From positions 1 to 12,238 of the forward strand of contig LKNH01000050.1 in assembly GCA_001564135.1 (NCBI GenBank): DNA of 12,238 bases, written 5' to 3'. The notes beneath the pieces are model-generated. The model was not told where the DNA came from and searched no databases. It saw only the letters and a program-made list of their open reading frames with translations. Source of the DNA: Halobacteriaceae archaeon Tc-Br11_E2g27 (GTDB lineage Archaea; Halobacteriota; Halobacteria; Halobacteriales; Haloarculaceae). How positions within the stretch are numbered: position 1 is the first letter of the stretch; each line of letters opens with the position of its first letter. The position numbers and the translations under genes were made by a program. Of the stretch, positions 1-6,789 are shown piece after piece.

Positions 1-274
1 ACGCCTGTTCGTCAGGTTGATACTGGCCTGCATAGAGGACAAACGCACCAGTCGGGTCGACGACACGACCACGGAGGATATCATCGCCTACTTGCTCAAC
101 TTCGGTTAGGACGCCAACGACAAAGACGCGGTTCGCTCGCGCCCCTGTTGGTGTGATGACGTAGTTCGGCGCTCGCTCTTCCTCGCTCTCGGAGTAGGAG
201 TACTCTGCTTCGTTGTACTCTGCAGCAAACAGGCGATAGGCGACCTCGCGGCCACTCGCTGGACCGGTACTCAT
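1..274 (-). CDS. RPA-associated protein, COG3390 family (partial, N-terminal 91 residues)
   Basis: The gene starts at the ATG at 274-272 and runs off the left edge, so only the N-terminus is visible. It begins MSTGPASGREVAYRLFAAEY, followed by an acidic stretch and a run of beta-type sequence with VITPTGARANRVFVVGVL and GRVVDPTGAFVLYAGQYQ. That is the start expected of the haloarchaeal COG3390 proteins (Rpap1/Rpap3) encoded beside RPA genes. In Haloferax these proteins are known to act with their cognate RPA in single-stranded DNA binding. The start overlaps the stop of the upstream RPA gene by 4 bp (ATGA), so the two are almost certainly cotranscribed and translationally coupled. By family convention the next gene to the left may be a calcineurin-like phosphoesterase (rpe), but that lies outside the window. 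Confidence 0.85.
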   Translation of the reverse strand, partial: MSTGPASGREVAYRLFAAEYNEAEYSYSESEEERAPNYVITPTGARANRVFVVGVLTEVEQVGDDILRGRVVDPTGAFVLYAGQYQPDEQA

Positions 275-1542
275 GACTGCACCTCCGTCAACAGCACCGT
301 TGCCTGTTCGGCGGGGTCGACCTCGTATGACTCAAAGGCGGTTGCATCGAGGTTTGCGCCGTACTCGTCGACGGACAGCGAGCCCCGAACGCGGTATTCA
401 CGGCCCACGATAGATTGCCGGATTGCGTCGGCAACGACCTCTCTGTTCATCGCGTCGCGGGCGTGTTCACGTGCCTTGTCGAGGCCGCCACCGTAGATTT
501 CGGCGGTAAGTTCCTTGTCAAGCACGGCAGTCAGCGTCCCGGTTCCGTCGTCGAGAATCGCCTTCACACGGAGGTCGTCTTCACCGTCAACTTCACCGTG
601 TGCACGACACTGGCCATTTTGAATGACACGGCCACACTCCGGGCAGCGCTCAATGAGTCCGGAGCCATCACGAACCGCTACGATGTTTCCAACGACTTCA
701 ACGTCAAACAGACCACCAGATGCGACCGCATCACCAATCTGCTTTCGTGGAGCGGATTTGGCTACGGAAATCGAGTGTTCAAGTTCCGTTACGGTCGAGA
801 ACTCCGAGATATTAACTGAGGGTGCACCGCGGAACTCGCGGACGAATGTATCTTCAATTCGAATACTGTTACCTTCAGCGACTGCCGGCCGTGGCTCCCA
901 GTCAGTGAACGGAAGCCGTGCCGTCTCGTCGCCAAGAACTCCGCTCAGTATCTCGGTTTCACCATCCCGACCATCAATCGTTTTGGACTCACATTCGATG
1001 ACAGTAACCTCGACTGTCACTCCGCGGTCACCCGGTTCGAGTGTTTCGAGCGTGGATTCACCTCCGATGTCGTACGGGACAGAGAGTTCGGTTTCAACCC
1101 GCTCGATGTCAGTTGACTCGCCAAGGTTGAGTTCAGGGTTTCCTTCCCATTCTCTGACTCCGGCGTTGCCGATTGCCAGCGTTTCGCCTGCTTCGAGGCC
1201 AAAATCCTCCCACGCGGTGTAAGAGATCTTCTCGGTTTCATCAGCGAGTTCGCCCTCGAAGATGACGTGGCGCTCGCCGTTGTACTGAATCGAGCGTTTT
1301 CCGACCGAGAGCACGCGCACGGTCGTCGAGACATTTCCGTCATCAGGGGTAATCTCGCTGATTTGTTTTTCGCTGATGACGGTACTGCCAGAGCCACCGT
1401 CACCGTATTCTCGCCGCACACTCTGGGCGGCTTCGTCCATCGGGACATTATACTCTGCAAGGGTTTCGAGCTTCGATTTGACCTCCTGTTTGTCAACACC
1501 GAGAGCGGAGGCAAGCTCCTCGGCCTGGTCGTCAAGACTCAT
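271..1542 (-). CDS. rpa1: Replication protein A, RPA1-like single-stranded DNA-binding protein
   Basis: A 423-residue single-stranded DNA-binding protein for replication, repair and recombination. An N-terminal helical segment (about 1-47, MSLDDQAEELASALGVDKQE onward) precedes OB folds at roughly 65-150, 165-250 and 270-410. The first two end in similar motifs (YTAWEDFGLEAGETL and FTDWEPRPAVAEGNSI), which shows internal duplication. Inside the third OB fold is a zinc-binding knuckle, C300-x2-C303-x8-C312-x2-H315. The length and the helical start match haloarchaeal RPA1 better than the shorter RPA3, so the rpa1 symbol is likely but not proven. The ATG at 1542 lies about 27 bp downstream of a TATA box (1566-1573), supporting this start and a leaderless mRNA. 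It is first in the operon with the COG3390 gene, which it overlaps by 4 bp. Confidence 0.9.
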   Translation of the reverse strand: MSLDDQAEELASALGVDKQEVKSKLETLAEYNVPMDEAAQSVRREYGDGGSGSTVISEKQISEITPDDGNVSTTVRVLSVGKRSIQYNGERHVIFEGELADETEKISYTAWEDFGLEAGETLAIGNAGVREWEGNPELNLGESTDIERVETELSVPYDIGGESTLETLEPGDRGVTVEVTVIECESKTIDGRDGETEILSGVLGDETARLPFTDWEPRPAVAEGNSIRIEDTFVREFRGAPSVNISEFSTVTELEHSISVAKSAPRKQIGDAVASGGLFDVEVVGNIVAVRDGSGLIERCPECGRVIQNGQCRAHGEVDGEDDLRVKAILDDGTGTLTAVLDKELTAEIYGGGLDKAREHARDAMNREVVADAIRQSIVGREYRVRGSLSVDEYGANLDATAFESYEVDPAEQATVLLTEVQS

Positions 1543-1565
1543 ACTGAGGGATACTCCCTCACTGA

Positions 1566-1573
1566 TTAAATAA
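1566..1573 (-). promoter_or_regulatory. TATA box of the rpa operon
   Basis: Read on the minus strand the sequence is TTATTTAA, centred about 27 bp upstream of the RPA ATG. This is the spacing expected for a leaderless haloarchaeal transcript beginning at or next to the start codon. Confidence 0.65.
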
Positions 1574-1640
1574 CCTGCTCACCGGCTGGTTGAGTACCAA
1601 TGGTGAAAGGTCGGTTCACGGACTGGCTCGTTTCCCTTCG

Positions 1641-1667
1641 GGTAGGTTAAATAAATCGAAGCCTACC
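1641..1667 (+). promoter_or_regulatory. TATA box of the DsbA-like gene inside an inverted repeat
   Basis: The TATA box TTAAATAAA (1648-1655, allowing one base either way) is centred about 25 bp upstream of the ATG at 1676, so the mRNA is probably leaderless. It is flanked by a perfect 6-bp inverted repeat, GGTAGG at 1641-1646 and CCTACC at 1662-1667. A regulator bound there would cover the TATA box. The dyad is short and could be chance. Confidence 0.6.
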
Positions 1668-1675
1668 ACACAGAC

Positions 1676-2314
1676 ATGAATCAGTCACTCGACCGTACAA
1701 GTCGTCGCGCAGTGCTCGCTGGAATGGGGGCGGGGATGGTCGCGCTCGCGGGTTGTCTCGGAGGCGGAGATGGTGCGGACGAGTCGCCAACGCTCGGTGA
1801 GGATGATGCAGCTGTTACACTTGAAGCGTATACGGATTTCGGCTGTGGTGGTTGTGCAGAGTACGCTGCGACGTATTTTGATGATATTATCGCCCAGTAT
1901 GTCGATACCGGGGATGTTCAGTACAAACACCGTGATTTGGTGATTCCCGCGCACGACCAATCCGAACAGGCGGCAAGCGCAGCGCGGGAAGTATTTCACG
2001 ATGCTGGAAACGACGCCTTCTGGGAGTACAAAACACTGCTTCTCACTCGACAGGATGAGTTGGGCGGTGGACCTTCGTTCTTCGGGGAACTTGCGACGGA
2101 AGTCGGTGCAGACGGGGATAGTGTTGCCTCCGCCGCGGAGAACCTAGAGCATAGCAGCGATGTTGATGCTGACGATACCCGCGGGAGAGAAAACGGCGTC
2201 GGTGGGACGCCAGGATTCATGGTTGATGGGACCGCTGTTGACGAAGGGGAAACGCTCAACGAGCGAATCAACGCCGTCACTGCCGAGATAGAAAACCAAC
2301 TTGACGGAAGCTAA
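1676..2314 (+). CDS. DsbA-like thioredoxin-fold lipoprotein (Tat-exported)
   Basis: A 212-residue protein, probably anchored to the outer face of the membrane and acting in thiol-disulfide exchange. The N-terminus is a twin-arginine signal (R10-R11 in TSRRAVLAG), then a short hydrophobic stretch and the lipobox L24-A-G-C27, then a Gly/Asp-rich spacer. The thioredoxin-like domain starts near residue 45. VTLEAYTDFGCGGC leads into the redox pair C57-x-x-C60, and GGTPGFMVDG supplies the cis-proline loop (P179). The helical insertion between them fits the DsbA/DSBA_4 family. The CxxC is CGGC rather than the usual CPxC. The start is supported by a TATA box about 25 bp upstream. Trm56 follows after 15 bp and may be cotranscribed, although the two functions are unrelated. 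The physiological substrate is unknown. Confidence 0.85.
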   Translation: MNQSLDRTSRRAVLAGMGAGMVALAGCLGGGDGADESPTLGEDDAAVTLEAYTDFGCGGCAEYAATYFDDIIAQYVDTGDVQYKHRDLVIPAHDQSEQAASAAREVFHDAGNDAFWEYKTLLLTRQDELGGGPSFFGELATEVGADGDSVASAAENLEHSSDVDADDTRGRENGVGGTPGFMVDGTAVDEGETLNERINAVTAEIENQLDGS

Positions 2315-2329
2315 GACGAGAACAATCTA

Positions 2330-2872
2330 ATGGACCATACACCCGATATCACCGTTCTCCGTCTCGGCCACCGCCCCGGCCGAGACGAGCGGATTACCAC
2401 GCATGTTGGCTTGACTGCTCGCGCTCTCGGCGCTGACCGGGTTATTTTTGCCGGGGATGCCGCGAGCAGAGCAGATACCGTCGAAGATATTACTGACAGA
2501 TTCGGCGGCCCATTTGAGGTAGAAACGACTGACAGTCCACTTGGTGTTGTTCGAAACTGGGATGGAACAGTGGTACATCTCACCATGTACGGACTACCGA
2601 TTCAGGAAATAGAATCAGAGATTCGTGAAGTCGTCGAAGCAAATAATCCACTGTTGATTGTCGTCGGTGCGGAGAAAGTGCCGTTTTCGGTATATGAGAA
2701 AGCGGACTGGAACGTTGCGGTTACCAACCAACCCCACTCGGAAATCGCCTCACTTGCTGTCTTTCTCGACCGGTTATTCGAGGGAGATGAACTTGACCGA
2801 GAGTTCGAAAACGCAGAGCGCGTCGTCGTTCCGAAAGATACCGGAAAGTTAGTCAAAGAACCTGAGAAGTAA
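2330..2872 (+). CDS. trm56: tRNA (cytidine(56)-2'-O)-methyltransferase, aTrm56
   Basis: A 180-residue SPOUT-class methyltransferase that adds a 2'-O-methyl group to C56 in the T-loop of archaeal tRNAs using S-adenosylmethionine. The diagnostic N-terminus VLRLGHRPGRDERITTHVGL (9-28) is present, followed by LTMYG (84-88). The SPOUT knot region is carried by LLIVVGAEKVP (108-118) and NVAVTNQPHSEIASLAVFLD (128-147). Length matches the family. The short basic-acidic tail (160-180) ends in KEPEK. It begins 15 bp after the DsbA-like gene with no separate TATA box that I can see, so it is probably transcribed with it. The tRNA-Glu in this window has the expected C at position 56 of its TTCAAAT loop. 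Confidence 0.93.
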   Translation: MDHTPDITVLRLGHRPGRDERITTHVGLTARALGADRVIFAGDAASRADTVEDITDRFGGPFEVETTDSPLGVVRNWDGTVVHLTMYGLPIQEIESEIREVVEANNPLLIVVGAEKVPFSVYEKADWNVAVTNQPHSEIASLAVFLDRLFEGDELDREFENAERVVVPKDTGKLVKEPEK

Positions 2873-2910
2873 GTTAGTAAGTTGTCATTATCATCGTTTC
2901 TTCCGTGTAC

Positions 2911-2917
2911 ATAAATA
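2911..2917 (+). promoter_or_regulatory. TATA box of the MFS transporter gene
   Basis: ATAAATA (2911-2917, preceded by TAC) lies 36 bp upstream of the ATG at 2950. This predicts a transcription start near 2940 and a leader of about 10 nt. An ATG at 2920 is closed after five codons by TAA and is not a usable start. Confidence 0.55.
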
Positions 2918-2949
2918 CCATGGCCCGTTCGGTATAACCAGATTCGCCG

Positions 2950-4218
2950 ATGAACTCGAACGACCGGTCGATTGCCAGTTTCACGATGCTCGGCCACGGA
3001 CTCGTCCACTGGTTCGAGATGTCGATTCCAATCTTTCTGGTAGTGTGGCTTGATGAGTTTCCGGAATCCGTGGCCCTTGTTGGGCTTATCATTGCGCTTG
3101 GCTACGCTCCGTTTGGCCTTGGCGCGCTCCCCGCAGGTATTCTTGCCGACCGGTACGGGCCAAAGCGACTGATTTTGCTCTGTTTTGCAGGGATGTCGCT
3201 GTCGTTCATCGGGTTAGCGTTCGCAACCTCGATTTACGCTGTCGGAGTGGCTCTCGTCATCTGGGGTATTGCAGCGAGTGTCTATCATCCAGCTGGAATG
3301 GCGCTTATCAGTACCGGCGCCGAAAAACGTGGAACAGTGTTCGCTTACCACGGGATGGCAGGTAACTTTGGTATCGCACTTGGTCCGTTTGCTGCCGCAA
3401 CACTACTCATTTTCTTTGATTGGCAACTGGTCGCTATTTTGCTCGCCATCCCAGGATTGCTTGCGCTTCTATACGGTTTGACGGTCGACTTCGATACAAC
3501 GGCGGCTGTCGCAGACGACGCCGATGCTGGTCCCGGTACTGAGATGACGCTCCCGACGTTTCTTTCAAACACCAAGACGCTCTTTGCCAGCGCGTTCATT
3601 CTCGTCTTCGTGCTGGTTACGTTCGAGGGGCTGTACTACCGAGGGATTCTAACGTTCCTTCCGGATATTCTGGGTGATATCTCCTCGCTGCAAGAGCTTG
3701 CTGGGGCAGTGAGTCTCGAAGGCATCGAACCATCTGATTATCTCTTTGTGATGTTGCTCGTCGTGGGGATGGCTGGTCAGTACGCTGGCGGAAAGCTGAC
3801 TGAGAAGATAAGTGTTGAGTACAGCCTCGCCGGAACATTCGGTATTCTTGCGGTTCTTGCGCTGGCGTTTGTTCCACTGTCTGAACTTGGCGTCGGCGTG
3901 CTGGTCGTTTACAGCGCCCTGCTTGGCTTTTTCCTCTTCGGTATTCAGCCATTTTATCAGGTTGCCGTTGCCGTCTACACGCCACCTGATACCCGTGGCC
4001 TTTCCTATGGCTATACGTATCTCGCAGAGTTTGGCTTCGGTGCAGCGAGCATCGCAATCGGTGGGTTCGTCATCGGCGCACAGGGTGTTGCAGCATTCTT
4101 TGCTGTCCTTGCCGGGTTCGCTGTGGTCGGTGCACTTCTGTCACTTGCACTCCTTTCGAGCGAAACTATTCTCCCATTTTCGGGCGGAAGAGAAGTTGAG
4201 CCCTCCGAGGCAGATTAA
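2950..4218 (+). CDS. MFS transporter, probable drug or metabolite exporter
   Basis: A 422-residue major facilitator superfamily protein with about 12 hydrophobic segments and a charged central loop (about 180-205) dividing two six-helix halves. MFS motif A is clear at G63-ILADRYGPKR-73 between helices 2 and 3. The first half also has VYHPAGMALIS (111-121) and YHGMAGNFGIALGP (133-146). These resemble the HP and GNFGxALGP signatures of fosmidomycin-resistance (Fsr)-type exporters, so export of a small molecule is a reasonable inference, but the substrate cannot be read from sequence. The start is supported by the TATA box at 2911-2917. A methyltransferase gene begins 60 bp downstream on the same strand. 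A T5 run at 4238-4242, just after the stop, may terminate some transcripts. Confidence 0.85.
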   Translation: MNSNDRSIASFTMLGHGLVHWFEMSIPIFLVVWLDEFPESVALVGLIIALGYAPFGLGALPAGILADRYGPKRLILLCFAGMSLSFIGLAFATSIYAVGVALVIWGIAASVYHPAGMALISTGAEKRGTVFAYHGMAGNFGIALGPFAAATLLIFFDWQLVAILLAIPGLLALLYGLTVDFDTTAAVADDADAGPGTEMTLPTFLSNTKTLFASAFILVFVLVTFEGLYYRGILTFLPDILGDISSLQELAGAVSLEGIEPSDYLFVMLLVVGMAGQYAGGKLTEKISVEYSLAGTFGILAVLALAFVPLSELGVGVLVVYSALLGFFLFGIQPFYQVAVAVYTPPDTRGLSYGYTYLAEFGFGAASIAIGGFVIGAQGVAAFFAVLAGFAVVGALLSLALLSSETILPFSGGREVEPSEAD

Positions 4219-4277
4219 CCAACGGTTACAGGAGCGCTTTTTCGTCCCAACGCTTATCGCCATCTGTCAACTACCGA

Positions 4278-5147
4278 ATGGCAATGGTGTCTTCGGCAAC
4301 TGACCCCGACGAAATTGCAGCTATCTACGATGAGCTAATCGATACGTATGAAGCGGAGTGGGAAAAACAGGGCCACCGTAGCCTCCACCTGGAATACTAC
4401 GATGAGGAACACGAAGAGCCCGGTCCGGCAGCCATCAACACCATGCGACAACTTGCAGAGCGAGCTGACATCTCCAACACCGACCGGGTACTCAACATCG
4501 GGTGTGGTGTCGGTGAAGATTCCGTCTGGAACGCTCGCGCCTACGGGGCGACAGTTATCGGCATCAACATTAGCGAGCAGCAACTCGAACTTGCCCGGGA
4601 GAACGCAGCAGGCCACGGTGTCGATGACAGGACGGAGTTTCGCTACGATGATTTTCACACACTGGAGACGATAGCGGACAATTCGATTGACGTTGTCTGG
4701 GGGCTAGAGGCCGTCTCTCACGCCCATAACAGAGAAACAGTCCTCAAGCAATGCAAACGGGTGCTTGTCCCAGGAGGACGGGTCGTGTTGAGCGACCTGT
4801 TTTTCCACGAATCGGCCGACATGACTACATACCAGGAAGATATCGACCGAATCAACGACGGACTGGGACTCTCACTCGGTGCCATTGACTCGTTCCGTGA
4901 AACTCTCGAAGCTGTTGGATTCACCTCCATCAACACGAGCGACGAGACGGAGCCTATCCGTCCATCGCTCGACCGCAGACACAAGTTTGCTAGAATCGCT
5001 CACCCAGTCGGTCGAGTTCTCTCGTTTGCGAACGTCTTTTCTGACACACAGCTTGGCGTGTTCAAAGGCAATTCGCTTATTCGAAAGCTTGTCGAAAAAG
5101 GAGTCCTTGGATATTACTTCGTAACTGCCGAACTCTCGGACGACTGA
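4278..5147 (+). CDS. Class I SAM-dependent methyltransferase (UbiE / sarcosine-dimethylglycine methyltransferase-like)
   Basis: A 289-residue cytosolic methyltransferase. Motif I is V71-LNIGCGVGEDS-82. The acidic end of strand 2 is replaced by G-INIS (95-99), and the post-motif II region is YDDFHTLE (123-130). Motif IV is DVVWGLEAVSHAHNRETVL (138-156) and motif VI is RVLVPGGRVVLSDLFF (161-176). The WGLEAVSHA segment and the VLVPGGRVVLSD strand resemble methylases acting on small molecules such as sarcosine or quinone precursors. The substrate is unknown. The C-terminal 60 residues are outside the fold core and unfamiliar to me. Two ATGs are possible, 4278 and 4284; a weak TATA-like CGCTTATCG (4251-4259) about 23 bp upstream favours 4278. 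It lies 60 bp after the MFS gene and ends 27 bp from the convergent homoserine dehydrogenase gene. Confidence 0.82.
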   Translation: MAMVSSATDPDEIAAIYDELIDTYEAEWEKQGHRSLHLEYYDEEHEEPGPAAINTMRQLAERADISNTDRVLNIGCGVGEDSVWNARAYGATVIGINISEQQLELARENAAGHGVDDRTEFRYDDFHTLETIADNSIDVVWGLEAVSHAHNRETVLKQCKRVLVPGGRVVLSDLFFHESADMTTYQEDIDRINDGLGLSLGAIDSFRETLEAVGFTSINTSDETEPIRPSLDRRHKFARIAHPVGRVLSFANVFSDTQLGVFKGNSLIRKLVEKGVLGYYFVTAELSDD

Positions 5148-5174
5148 TTCCTCCGTTGATACACGACAGAGTTA

Positions 5175-6125
5175 CTACTGGTTAGGGAGGCGACCGATGT
5201 CGGCAAAGACTGCGCTGGCTGTTTCCGGGCCGCCAGCGCCGCGACCGGAGATGTTGAGAACGCCAGCGTGTGTCGTCTCAACCTGGACAATGTTTCGGGT
5301 ACCGGTCACCGTGAGTGCGGTGTTTTCCTCGATTAGTCGCGGACCAACGCGGACGCCGTCATCGCTCACTTCACCAATGAGGCGAATCGTTTTGCCGTCC
5401 TCGTTGGCCAAATCCAGCGCACTTGATGGCAGGTCACGAATCCCTTCGACGACTGCGTCTTCGAGCGTGCACTCCTCTCCCTCCGAGAGAACGTTAGCGA
5501 GAATAACGCATTTGAGTGCTGCATCGGTGCCATCCACATCAAAAGATGGGTCCGTCTCAGCGACGCCAAGGTCCTGTGCTTCCGCGAGGACGTGCTCGTA
5601 CCCGAGGCCTTCCGCAGCCATCCGCGAGAGAATGAAGTTCGCAGTCCCGTTAAGCACCCCTCTCACCGCAGTGATTTTGTCCGCATCGAAGTCTGCAATG
5701 GTTGAAAGCACCGGCATTGCCCCGCCGACGGTTGCCTCAAAGAGCACCGTCCCTTCACTGTCCTGCTCGGCTTCCCGGACCTCGCCGTAGCGCTCGGCGA
5801 CCGGTCCCTTGTTTGCAAGGACGACGTGTTTGTCCCGGTTGAGGGCTTCGGTCACGTGAGTGAAGCCAGGTTCTGCCTCACCGAGCGTCGTTGGAGTCGC
5901 TTCGACCAGCACATCGTAACTGGCGGAAAGAGCCTCTTCAGGTTCTGCGTCGCCCACGATACCTTCTGCTTGTTTTCGCGCAAGTGCACTGTCTACGTCG
6001 ATACCGTCAGCATCGACAACGGCGCTCTGTGAGTCGGCAAGCGCTGTGATGGTGTGACCGTACTGGCTGGCGAGCTCGGCAACTGATGAGCCGACCGCAC
6101 CCGCACCAAGGACGGCGAGTTTCAT
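5175..6125 (-). CDS. hom: Homoserine dehydrogenase
   Basis: A 316-residue NAD(P)-dependent enzyme that reduces aspartate semialdehyde to homoserine, the branch point to threonine and methionine. The N-terminal Rossmann motif is V5-LGAGAVGSSVAE-17. ANKGP (104-108) carries the conserved lysine K106, and EATVGGAMPVLS (130-141) follows. The catalytic domain shows GVLNGTANFIL (156-166) and the family signature AEAQDLGVAETDPSFDVDG (181-199), then D201-AAL-K205 with the catalytic Asp and Lys. A Gly-rich GRGAGGPETASAVFADI (295-311) ends the fold. There is no C-terminal ACT domain. That function is supplied by the separate upstream gene, whose stop overlaps this ATG by 4 bp, so the two are cotranslated. 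The 316-residue length fits the short, ACT-less class. Confidence 0.95.
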   Translation of the reverse strand: MKLAVLGAGAVGSSVAELASQYGHTITALADSQSAVVDADGIDVDSALARKQAEGIVGDAEPEEALSASYDVLVEATPTTLGEAEPGFTHVTEALNRDKHVVLANKGPVAERYGEVREAEQDSEGTVLFEATVGGAMPVLSTIADFDADKITAVRGVLNGTANFILSRMAAEGLGYEHVLAEAQDLGVAETDPSFDVDGTDAALKCVILANVLSEGEECTLEDAVVEGIRDLPSSALDLANEDGKTIRLIGEVSDDGVRVGPRLIEENTALTVTGTRNIVQVETTHAGVLNISGRGAGGPETASAVFADIGRLPNQ

Positions 6126-6649
6126 CGGTCCACCTCTCCGAGCGGTTCAATAACGCTTAGCTCTTTGTCCCCTGCAATCTCACGGATTGCCGCGAGAATC
6201 TGCTCGCTTTTTCCTGCTTCGGTTGCCATCCGCAGGCGTGCGCTTGACTCCGCATTCTCCCCTTCGGGTGCCGACAGCGCAAAATCCTTGATTGATGCCC
6301 CGGAGGCTTCCTGAATCTGTGAAAGCGTGTGTGAGAGGTCAGTTTCGACCAGGTGGCCGACGAGAACGACCACAATCTCTTCGCTATAGCGGTCGGAGCC
6401 GGCCTCGATAACAGTGATATCGGCTGCTTTGAGCGCATCGACAATCTGTTCAAACCGTTCCGGTGTCGCCTCAAGGTCAACTTCGACGGGGATATCACCG
6501 CGCGGTGTGAGGTTGCCGCGTTCGTGGAAGATAGAAAGAAGGTTCCCGCCGGTCTCCGCGATTGGCTCCAGTGCACGCAGGAGTTCACCGGGCCGGTCGG
6601 TCAGTTCGAGTCGGACCGTGTAGGCATGGACATCCTCTGACTCGCTCAT
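6122..6649 (-). CDS. Amino acid-binding double ACT-domain protein, probable regulator of homoserine dehydrogenase
   Basis: A 175-residue protein made of two ACT domains. The first (about 9-82) has the typical LTDRPGELLRALEPIAETGG (16-35) ligand-loop region, and the second (about 92-167) starts EIVVVLVGHLVETDLSHTLS (91-110). ACT domains bind amino acids and control biosynthetic enzymes. It lies directly upstream of hom and overlaps it by 4 bp, so the likely role is to sense threonine or a related end product and regulate homoserine dehydrogenase in trans. That role is inferred from context, not shown. The start is set by a strong Shine-Dalgarno, GAGGTGAT (6656-6663), 6 nt before the ATG. The preceding in-frame region has no better start. 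The promoter is at 6707-6716. Confidence 0.88.
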   Translation of the reverse strand: MSESEDVHAYTVRLELTDRPGELLRALEPIAETGGNLLSIFHERGNLTPRGDIPVEVDLEATPERFEQIVDALKAADITVIEAGSDRYSEEIVVVLVGHLVETDLSHTLSQIQEASGASIKDFALSAPEGENAESSARLRMATEAGKSEQILAAIREIAGDKELSVIEPLGEVDR

Positions 6650-6655
6650 CAGTCC

Positions 6656-6663
6656 ATCACCTC
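6656..6663 (-). promoter_or_regulatory. Shine-Dalgarno site of the ACT-hom operon
   Basis: On the minus strand AGAGGTGATGGACTG precedes the ATG at 6649. GAGGTGAT is an 8-nt match to the 16S rRNA 3' end, with a 6-nt spacer. It decides the start of the ACT protein and shows that this mRNA has a leader, unlike most promoters here. Confidence 0.75.
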
Positions 6664-6706
6664 TGCACGTCGCTGTTGTCGCATTGAAGTGCTATCAGGT
6701 GGCCGG

Positions 6707-6716
6707 CTATAAGAAT
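6707..6716 (-). promoter_or_regulatory. TATA box of the ACT-hom operon
   Basis: On the minus strand the sequence is ATTCTTATAG. Spacing predicts a transcription start near 6685 and a leader of about 35 nt that includes the Shine-Dalgarno site. It is divergent from, and about 45 bp away from, the SHOCT-protein promoter. Confidence 0.55.
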
Positions 6717-6753
6717 CCCGTCGTTTGTCGTTGTGAGCGATGCACAGTCTTCG

Positions 6754-6769
6754 CGGAATTTATATTCCG
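6754..6769 (+). promoter_or_regulatory. Promoter of the SHOCT protein gene: perfect 16-bp dyad on the TATA box
   Basis: CGGAATTTATATTCCG is a perfect inverted repeat (6 bp, TTAT centre, 6 bp). Its middle, TTTATATT, is the best TATA box upstream of the ATG at 6790, centred 28 bp before it. The symmetry means a dimeric regulator could occlude TBP. The position also argues that the mRNA starts at about 6790 and excludes the upstream GTG at 6733 as the translation start. Confidence 0.7.
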
Positions 6770-6789
6770 GTCTGCCGATAGGTGACCTG

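Noticed and set aside
1017..1535. A 172-codon minus-strand frame and several plus-strand frames (for example 623-1222) over the RPA gene.
   Set aside because: They are Arg/Ser/Pro-rich shadow translations lying inside a gene with clear OB folds and a zinc knuckle.
1603..1619. A small hairpin, GTGAA/TTCAC with a 7-nt loop, between the rpa and DsbA-like promoters.
   Set aside because: A 5-bp stem is too short to support a claim, and it does not overlap either TATA box.
3617..4057. A 146-codon minus-strand frame opposite the MFS transporter.
   Set aside because: The translation is a Gln/Arg-rich antisense of hydrophobic helices, with no promoter and no family resemblance.
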